A DNA stretch of 64,000 nucleotides from Enemella evansiae (GTDB lineage: Bacteria; Pseudomonadota; Alphaproteobacteria; Rhodobacterales; Rhodobacteraceae). The stretch lies in the NCBI GenBank assembly GCA_017255395.1, contig JAFKDC010000005.1, forward strand, positions 147,410 to 211,409, written 5' to 3'. Positions 58,646 through 64,000 of the stretch are shown here, piece after piece. Within the stretch, counting starts at the first letter, position 1; each line of letters opens with the position of its first letter. A program made the translations under genes and the position numbers. The notes beneath the pieces are model-generated. The model had not been told where the DNA came from. It saw only the letters and a program-made list of their open reading frames with translations, and did no database searches.

Positions 58646-60343
58646 TTATTCAGACCCTTGTTCGTTATCCAAATCCTTGCCGAGCGCCGAAGCGGCATCC
58701 AGCGCGTCGCGGCGCAGGGTGGCCTGTTCGGTCCAGTCGGCAAGTTCGGCCTGCGCCTCGGGCGGCAGGGCCTCCAGTTCGGTCAGGGCCGTGGCGATGT
58801 CGCCCGCCTTGACCGCCGCCTCTGCCCGGCTCAGCACCGCGTCGGGGTCATCGCCCTCGCGCGGGGTGACAGAGCGGGCGCCAAGCTGGCTTTGCAGGAA
58901 GCCGCCGATGCCGCCGCCTGCCTCCGTGTCGGCGGCCCGGGCCGCGCGCAGCGCCGCGCGGGCCGGTTCGGGGAAGCTTTCGGCCAGCGCGGTCACGGTG
59001 GGCACGCCGGTTTCGGCACTGGCCACCAGCGCGTCGGGCACCGCGACGGCGTTTTCCTGAAGCACCGCCAGAGGGTCGGTGAAGGGCCTGCCATCCTGCG
59101 CCCGCGCGGTCAGTTCCGCCAGCGCGGCGCGGCTTTCCGCGAGGATCGCCTTGGCGTCGGCCTGCGCCTCGGCCTCCAGCGCCTCTTGGGCCAGCGCCTC
59201 GATCTCTTCGCGTTCGGCGGCGATGGCGGCGCTTTGCTGGGCGATCTCGCTGCGCAGGTTTTCAAGCTCGCGCTCGTAGGCGGCAATCGCCTCGGGCGAG
59301 ACCGTGTCCGCCACCGGCGCCTTTTCCAGCGCGGTCAGGCGTTCGTCCAGCGCGGTCAGCGCGGAGCCCAGATCGGTCAGGCCGGTTTCGCCGCTGGCGA
59401 CACTGTCCTGAAGGCCGCTGATCGCGGTCGACAGCGGGGCGGTGTCAAGATCGCCCACGGCACTCTCGGCCGCGCTCACGCGGCTGTCGAGATCGGACAG
59501 GCTGGCGTCCAGCGTGGCAATCCGGTCGCCCTGTGCCTGAAGCGCGGACTGGGTTTCGGCCACGAAGGGGTCTTCTTCCTCGTCCACACCGAAGCCCACG
59601 AAACTGCCCGCCGCAAAACCGATACCGGCGGCGATCACGCCGCCCAGCAGCATCGGGACGAAGCCGCCCCTGCGTTCCACCACCGTCTTCTCGACGATCC
59701 GGGGTTCCGGCGCCGCGGCGGTCGGGGTGTCGTCCCCGGACAGGACGGTGACGGCGGGGTCAGCCTCTGGCCCGGTCGTGCTGCGGGACGGGTCGAGCGT
59801 ATCGTCCTCGGCGCCGCTGACGGGTTCCTCGGCGACCGTGTCGGCACCGCTGAGGCTGTCAGAGCCCGCGACGGTGTCGCGTCCGATGCCGTAGGTATCC
59901 TCGACCGTGGCGGTGCCTTCTGCGGCCAGCGTGTCGGCGCCTGTCACGGTGTCGCCGGCCTCCGCTGCGGGGCTGTCCGCCGCTGCGGCACCGGCGTGGC
60001 CCGTATCGTTCCCCGTGATGCCGTCCGACACTTCGGCGGCGACACTGTCATCGGTCGTGTCGGCAGAGGCCGCGACGGTATCCGTGGCGTCAGAGCCTTC
60101 GACGGTGTCAGCGGTTTCGGTGGCCCCGATCGTATCGCGCGTCTCGGCGCCAAGGGTGTCCTCGACCGTGGTCGCGGTCTCTGCGGCGGGGGTGTCGGCG
60201 CCGTCAACGGTATCCGGGACAGAGGTCACGGTGTCGTCGCTTGCCGCCGCGTTGCTCTTCTCCGGCGTCGTGCGCCGTGTTGAAGCCGTGCTCCGGCGGG
60301 TGCTGCTGCCGGTGCCGCCCTTTCCCCGTGTCGATCGTGCCAC
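58646..60343 (-). CDS. Alphaproteobacterial Mic60 (mitofilin) homologue
   Basis: Inner-membrane shaping protein related to mitochondrial Mic60. The 565-residue protein begins with a basic stretch (TRGKGGTGSSTRRSTASTRR). About 190 residues of Asp-Thr-rich sequence with repeated DTV/DTL/DTI follow. One membrane helix (FVPMLLGGVIAAGIGFAAGS) precedes a long coiled coil rich in Glu/Ala/Leu (AAIAAEREEIEALAQEALEA). A mitofilin-like C-terminus follows (ALTELEALPPEAQAELADWT). It sits between hemD and hemY, the standard alphaproteobacterial order. The Thr/Asp-rich insert is longer than usual and its role is unknown. Confidence 0.87.
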   Translation of the reverse strand: MARSTRGKGGTGSSTRRSTASTRRTTPEKSNAAASDDTVTSVPDTVDGADTPAAETATTVEDTLGAETRDTIGATETADTVEGSDATDTVAASADTTDDSVAAEVSDGITGNDTGHAGAAAADSPAAEAGDTVTGADTLAAEGTATVEDTYGIGRDTVAGSDSLSGADTVAEEPVSGAEDDTLDPSRSTTGPEADPAVTVLSGDDTPTAAAPEPRIVEKTVVERRGGFVPMLLGGVIAAGIGFAAGSFVGFGVDEEEDPFVAETQSALQAQGDRIATLDASLSDLDSRVSAAESAVGDLDTAPLSTAISGLQDSVASGETGLTDLGSALTALDERLTALEKAPVADTVSPEAIAAYERELENLRSEIAQQSAAIAAEREEIEALAQEALEAEAQADAKAILAESRAALAELTARAQDGRPFTDPLAVLQENAVAVPDALVASAETGVPTVTALAESFPEPARAALRAARAADTEAGGGIGGFLQSQLGARSVTPREGDDPDAVLSRAEAAVKAGDIATALTELEALPPEAQAELADWTEQATLRRDALDAASALGKDLDNEQGSE

Positions 60344-60381
60344 GTTCGTCTATCCTTTCCCGCCCGGCATGTGCTGCCGGA

Positions 60382-61089
60382 TCAATGCTCCCCCGCGCGT
60401 GCCCGGCGAAGCAGGTCCGCGACCAGTTCCCGCATGCTGGCCGAGTCGGGCCGCGATGCGATCTTCAGGTCCTGTTTATGCAGTGGCGCAAGCGCCTTGG
60501 CCACCGCTTCGCTCATGGCCGCGACAAGAAGCGGCGCCTGAACCTCCAGTTGGGACAATAATGCGCCCGTGCGCGGAGAAAAGACCGGAGCGACGATGGT
60601 CTCGGGTCCGGACAGGGCGGCGCGGGCCTCTGGCGTCGGTGGCAGGGCGGGCTGCTCGTAGAGAATGGCCGTCGCCACGGGCAGTCCGGCGGCGGTCAGG
60701 CGCGCCGCCACGTCGCCGCGCGCGTGTCGGCCCCGGATATGCAGAAGCGGGCCGGGCGGGCGGCGCTCCTTCAGGATGGCGATCAGCGTCTCTGCAAAGC
60801 CGTCGGCGGCAAGGGCCGTCATCCCGGCGGCGCGGGCGGCCTCTGCCGTGGCCTCGCCCACGGCGAAGGCGGGCAGGGGCGGCCCGCCAAGGGCACGGTA
60901 GGCGGCGACGCCGTTGACAGAGGTGAAGATCAGCCCCCTGAAGCCGTCCATATCGGGCAGGGCGCCGGTGGGCGCGATGCCGATCAGCGGCGAGATCACA
61001 AGGCGGAAGGGCCCGGCATCCGCCAGCGTGGCGGCAAAGGCGCGGGATTGCGGCTCGGGGCGGGTCAGCAGAAGGACGGGCAGGGTCAA
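60382..61089 (-). CDS. hemD: Uroporphyrinogen-III synthase
   Basis: Closes hydroxymethylbilane to uroporphyrinogen III, the haem and cobalamin branch point. The 235-residue protein has the two-domain HemD layout with little sequence conservation: [19 protein letters not shown] at the start, [38 protein letters not shown] and [20 protein letters not shown]. The start appears to be TTG at 61089 since no ATG lies before the first strand. The gene is divergent from tsaD and precedes the Mic60-like gene by 38 bp, in the standard alphaproteobacterial order. Confidence 0.87.
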   Translation of the reverse strand: MTLPVLLLTRPEPQSRAFAATLADAGPFRLVISPLIGIAPTGALPDMDGFRGLIFTSVNGVAAYRALGGPPLPAFAVGEATAEAARAAGMTALAADGFAETLIAILKERRPPGPLLHIRGRHARGDVAARLTAAGLPVATAILYEQPALPPTPEARAALSGPETIVAPVFSPRTGALLSQLEVQAPLLVAAMSEAVAKALAPLHKQDLKIASRPDSASMRELVADLLRRARAGEH

Positions 61090-61164
61090 GCGGGGGCTCC
61101 CGGGATTGTGGGGCAGCACCGGCGGTGGTACTCGCTGACGGCAGGCAAGGCAATGGAAGGCCGC

Positions 61165-62244
61165 ATGACCGACCCCCTCATCCTCGGACTCGAAAGCAGC
61201 TGTGACGACAGCGCCGCCGCGCTCTTGCGCGGGCGCGACGTGCTGGCCTCGGTCGTGAAGGGTCAGGGCGCCCTGCACGCGGCCTATGGCGGCGTCGTCC
61301 CCGAGATCGCCGCCCGCGCCCATGCCGAGCGGCTCGACCTCTGCGTCGAAGAGGCGCTGGCCGAGGCGGGCGTGGCGCTGCAGGACGTCGATGCCATCGC
61401 GGTGACGGCGGGGCCGGGGCTGATTGGTGGCGTGCTGTCGGGCGTCATGCTGGCCAAGGGGCTGGCGGCGGGGCTGGGCAAGCCGCTGGTGGGGGTGAAC
61501 CACCTCGCGGGCCACGCGCTGACGCCGCGCCTGACCGACGGGCTAGCCTTTCCCTACCTGATGCTGCTGGTCTCTGGCGGGCATTGCCAGTTCCTGATCG
61601 TGCGCGGCCCGCAGGATTTCAGCCGCCTCGGCGGCACCATCGACGACGCGCCGGGCGAGGCCTTCGACAAGACTGCGCGCCTCTTGGGCCTGCCGCAGCC
61701 CGGCGGCCCCTCGGTCGAGGCCGAGGCGCTGAAGGGCGACGAGACGCGCTTTCGCTTTCCGCGACCGCTGCTGGACCGCCCCGGCTGCGACCTGTCCTTT
61801 TCCGGGCTGAAGACCGCGCTTCTGCGGCAGCGCGACCAGATCGTCGCGGCGCAGGGCGGGCTGACGCGGCAGGACCGCGCCGACCTTTGCGCCGGATTTC
61901 AGGCGGCGGTGCGCGATGTGCTGGCCGAAAAGGCGCGGCGCGCCATCTCCCTCTACATGGACGAGAAGCCCGCATCCCCCGCCCTTGCCGTCGCCGGCGG
62001 CGTCGCCGCCAACCGCGCCCTGCGCGGCGCCCTCGAAGATGTCTGCGCCGAGACCGGCCTGCGCTTCACCGCGCCGCCGCTGGCGCTGTGCACCGACAAT
62101 GCGGCGATGATCGCCTACGCGGGCGGTGAACTGCTGGCGGCGGGCATCGCGCAGGACGAGCCTATCGTGGCGCGGCCTCGCTGGCCGCTGGACACGCAGG
62201 CCGCGCCGATGATCGGCTCCGGCAAGAAGGGGGCAAAGGCATGA
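61165..62244 (+). CDS. tsaD: tRNA threonylcarbamoyladenosine (t6A37) synthase subunit TsaD
   Basis: Transfers the threonylcarbamoyl group to A37 of tRNAs reading ANN codons. The 359-residue ASKHA-fold protein has [19 protein letters not shown] at the start, the metal-binding [28 protein letters not shown], and late [16 protein letters not shown] and [18 protein letters not shown]. The ATG at 61165 with GGAAGG just before it is chosen; an ATG four codons upstream is possible. It is divergent from hemD, and gpsA overlaps its 3′ end by 4 bp. Confidence 0.95.
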   Translation: MTDPLILGLESSCDDSAAALLRGRDVLASVVKGQGALHAAYGGVVPEIAARAHAERLDLCVEEALAEAGVALQDVDAIAVTAGPGLIGGVLSGVMLAKGLAAGLGKPLVGVNHLAGHALTPRLTDGLAFPYLMLLVSGGHCQFLIVRGPQDFSRLGGTIDDAPGEAFDKTARLLGLPQPGGPSVEAEALKGDETRFRFPRPLLDRPGCDLSFSGLKTALLRQRDQIVAAQGGLTRQDRADLCAGFQAAVRDVLAEKARRAISLYMDEKPASPALAVAGGVAANRALRGALEDVCAETGLRFTAPPLALCTDNAAMIAYAGGELLAAGIAQDEPIVARPRWPLDTQAAPMIGSGKKGAKA

Positions 62245-63188
62245 AGGTCGCGGTTCTTGGCGGGGGCGCCTTCGGCACGGCGCTTGCGGTCTCGCTTGCG
62301 GCCAACGGGCCGGTGACGCTTTGGGCGCGCAACGCCGGGGCGTGGAAAGACCGCGCCTGCCCCAAGCTGGACGGCGTGACCCTGCCGGACCCGGTGACGC
62401 TGACCGGCGATGTGGCCGAGGCGCTGACGGCGGACGCGCTTCTGTTCGCCACGCCGATGCAAAGCCTCGCCGGGTTGCTGGACGGGCTGCCCGAGACGCT
62501 GGAGGGCAAGGCGCTGGTGGCCTGCTGCAAGGGCATCGACCTGACGCGCCTGACCGGCCCCGCCGCCATCCTCGCCGAGCGCGCGCCCGCCGCGGTGCCC
62601 GCCATCCTGACCGGCCCCAGCTTTGCCGCCGACATTGCGCGCGGTCTGCCCACCGCGCTGACGCTCGCCTGCGCGGACGAGGCCATGGGAAAGGCGCTGC
62701 AACAGGCGCTGTCCACTCCGGCGCTGCGGCTTTACCGCTCGCGCGACGTGATCGGGGCGGAACTGGGCGGCGCGCTGAAGAACGTGGTCGCCATCGCCTG
62801 CGGGGCCTGCATCGGCGCCGGTCTTGGCGACAGCGCCCGCGCCGCGCTGATGACCCGGGGCTTTGCCGAGATGACGCGCCTCGCCGCGCACCTTGGCGCA
62901 AGCCCCGAGACGCTGGCCGGGCTGTCCGGTCTTGGCGATCTGACGCTGACCTGCACCTCCGACCTGTCGCGGAACTACCGCTTTGGCCTTGCACTGGGTC
63001 GGGGCGAGGCCTTCGACGCGGGCACCACCGTCGAGGGTGCCGCCACCGCGCAGGCCGCCGAGGCGCTTGGACGCCGCGACGGCATCCCGCTGCCGATCTG
63101 CGGCACCGTTTCCCGCCTGACCGAAGGCACGCTGACCGTGCCCGAGGCCATGGACCAATTGCTGACACGACCGCTTAAGGAGGAATGA
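62241..63188 (+). CDS. gpsA: Glycerol-3-phosphate dehydrogenase [NAD(P)+]
   Basis: Reduces dihydroxyacetone phosphate to sn-glycerol 3-phosphate for phospholipid synthesis. The 315-residue protein has the Rossmann motif [19 protein letters not shown], then [28 protein letters not shown], the catalytic Lys region [14 protein letters not shown] and [24 protein letters not shown] overlap with tsaD shows coupling. It differs from the FAD-type dehydrogenases at the left end, which work in the oxidative direction. Confidence 0.95.
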   Translation: MKVAVLGGGAFGTALAVSLAANGPVTLWARNAGAWKDRACPKLDGVTLPDPVTLTGDVAEALTADALLFATPMQSLAGLLDGLPETLEGKALVACCKGIDLTRLTGPAAILAERAPAAVPAILTGPSFAADIARGLPTALTLACADEAMGKALQQALSTPALRLYRSRDVIGAELGGALKNVVAIACGACIGAGLGDSARAALMTRGFAEMTRLAAHLGASPETLAGLSGLGDLTLTCTSDLSRNYRFGLALGRGEAFDAGTTVEGAATAQAAEALGRRDGIPLPICGTVSRLTEGTLTVPEAMDQLLTRPLKEE

Positions 63189-63191
63189 GAC

Positions 63192-63460
63192 ATGCTCGTC
63201 GCCCTGTTCGCCCATGACAAGGACGGTGCCCTGCAGACCCGCAAGGACAACCGGCAGGCCCATCTGGACTACATCGAAGCCACCGGCGTGGTGACGCAGG
63301 CCGGGCCGCTGCTGGACGCGGCCGGGGAAATGTGCGGCAGCCTCGTGATCCTCGACGTCGCGGACATGGACGCGGCCCGCGACTGGGCCGACAACGATCC
63401 CTACGCGCAGGCGGGCCTGTTCGAAAGCGTCACCCTGACCGAGTGGAAGAGGGTGATCGG

Positions 63461-63464
<4 letters not shown>
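63192..63464 (+). CDS. YciI family protein
   Basis: 90-residue ferredoxin-like-fold protein of the YciI family, whose members are often dimeric with a conserved His-Asp pair. Here this is in RQAHLDYIEATGVVTQAGPL. LVILDVADMDAARDWADNDP and AGLFESVTLTEWKRV complete the domain. AAGGAGGAATGAG before the ATG is a strong ribosome-binding site overlapping the gpsA stop. It overlaps the EVE gene by 4 bp (ATGA). The reaction is unknown. Confidence 0.9.
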
Positions 63465-63880
<416 letters not shown>

Positions 63881-63881
63881 G

Positions 63882-64000
63882 TGTTTGATCCCACGGTTTG
63901 ATGGTGTGATCCTTTCGAAGGAATGGAAGGAAGCCCTATGGGACAAGTTCGTCACGGCAGCGCCACGACCACGCACGCTATCCGAGCTGCAATACAGCGA
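63882..64000 (+). mobile_element. IS481-family insertion sequence, left end (cut by window edge)
   Basis: Directly after the EVE stop codon the sequence begins TGTTTGATCCCACGGTTTGA, the kind of left terminal repeat seen in this IS group. It leads in 56 bp to a transposase ATG. The insertion point is at the end of the EVE gene. The right end lies outside the window. Confidence 0.7.
63938..64000 (+). CDS. IS481-family transposase (first 21 residues only)
   Basis: The visible start MGQVRHGSATTTHAIRAAIQ is the highly conserved beginning of an IS481-type transposase common in Rhodobacteraceae. Its helix-turn-helix and DDE core would follow beyond the window. GGAAGGAAG lies ahead of the ATG. Intactness cannot be judged. 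Confidence 0.75.
   Translation, partial: MGQVRHGSATTTHAIRAAIQR

Overview
The window is GC-rich chromosomal DNA with mostly ATGA-coupled operons. Gene content points to an alphaproteobacterium of the Rhodobacteraceae/Roseobacter group. The supports are an ery-type erythritol locus, the hemD–Mic60–hemY order beside tsaD, an iron-sulfur photolyase, DUF3305/DUF3306-linked formate dehydrogenase, and an IS481-type transposase start at the right edge. Genus and species cannot be named from the sequence alone.

Layout. (1) 1–17.4 kb is a complete erythritol catabolic and uptake region. eryABCD (12613→7567) reads left and the DUF2291/ABC transporter eryEFG (13014→17323) reads right from a shared 400-bp divergent region. 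A second leftward group holds a DeoR-type regulator, TpiA-like and RpiB-like isomerases, and a second kinase–dehydrogenase pair that runs off the left edge. Between the two groups a class I fructose/sedoheptulose bisphosphatase and a CbbA-type class II aldolase read right. A degenerate 21-bp repeat array separates the aldolase from eryD. (2) 17.5–20.8 kb encodes a tungstate ABC transporter (tupBCA) and a one-component HTH–binding-protein regulator. (3) 20.8–38.3 kb is a formate dehydrogenase locus. Leftward are DUF3305, DUF3306, a TorD-type chaperone, a small Tat peptide, FdhA, FdhB, the cytochrome b subunit, a WD40–cytochrome c fusion, a 42-residue membrane protein, and an NtrC-like response regulator lacking the GAFTGA loop. 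Rightward or flanking are a poly-[4Fe-4S] protein, a TupA-like–cytochrome c fusion, a DUF6494–Mrp–lipoate-ligase-like–DUF6505 set, and a histidine kinase that is the likely partner of the distant regulator. (4) 38.6–41.1 kb is molybdate ABC transport (modABC).

(5) 41.4–46.97 kb carries an SDR, an FeS photolyase, a visibly AT-richer methyltransferase that looks acquired, and two MORN-repeat proteins. (6) 47–56.2 kb is mostly housekeeping: NAD synthetase, an acidic orphan protein, a minimal zincin, WrbA, GNAT, HD hydrolase, FkbM methyltransferase, AhcY, ketopantoate-reductase-like protein and DUF2853. (7) 56.2–64 kb holds an internally deleted IS5-like element, tRNA-Thr(CGT), hemY–mic60–hemD, tsaD–gpsA–yciI–EVE, and the start of an IS481-family element.

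How it works together. Erythritol would be imported by EryEFG and converted through EryA, EryB, EryC and the Tpi/Rpi-like isomerases to erythrose 4-phosphate; the adjacent aldolase and bisphosphatase could carry this on through sedoheptulose bisphosphate. Tungstate and molybdate transporters flank the formate dehydrogenase that needs one of these metals. The periplasmic cytochromes and the split two-component system suggest that formate oxidation is sensed and tied to respiration. All functions are read from sequence motifs and gene order; no searches were run.
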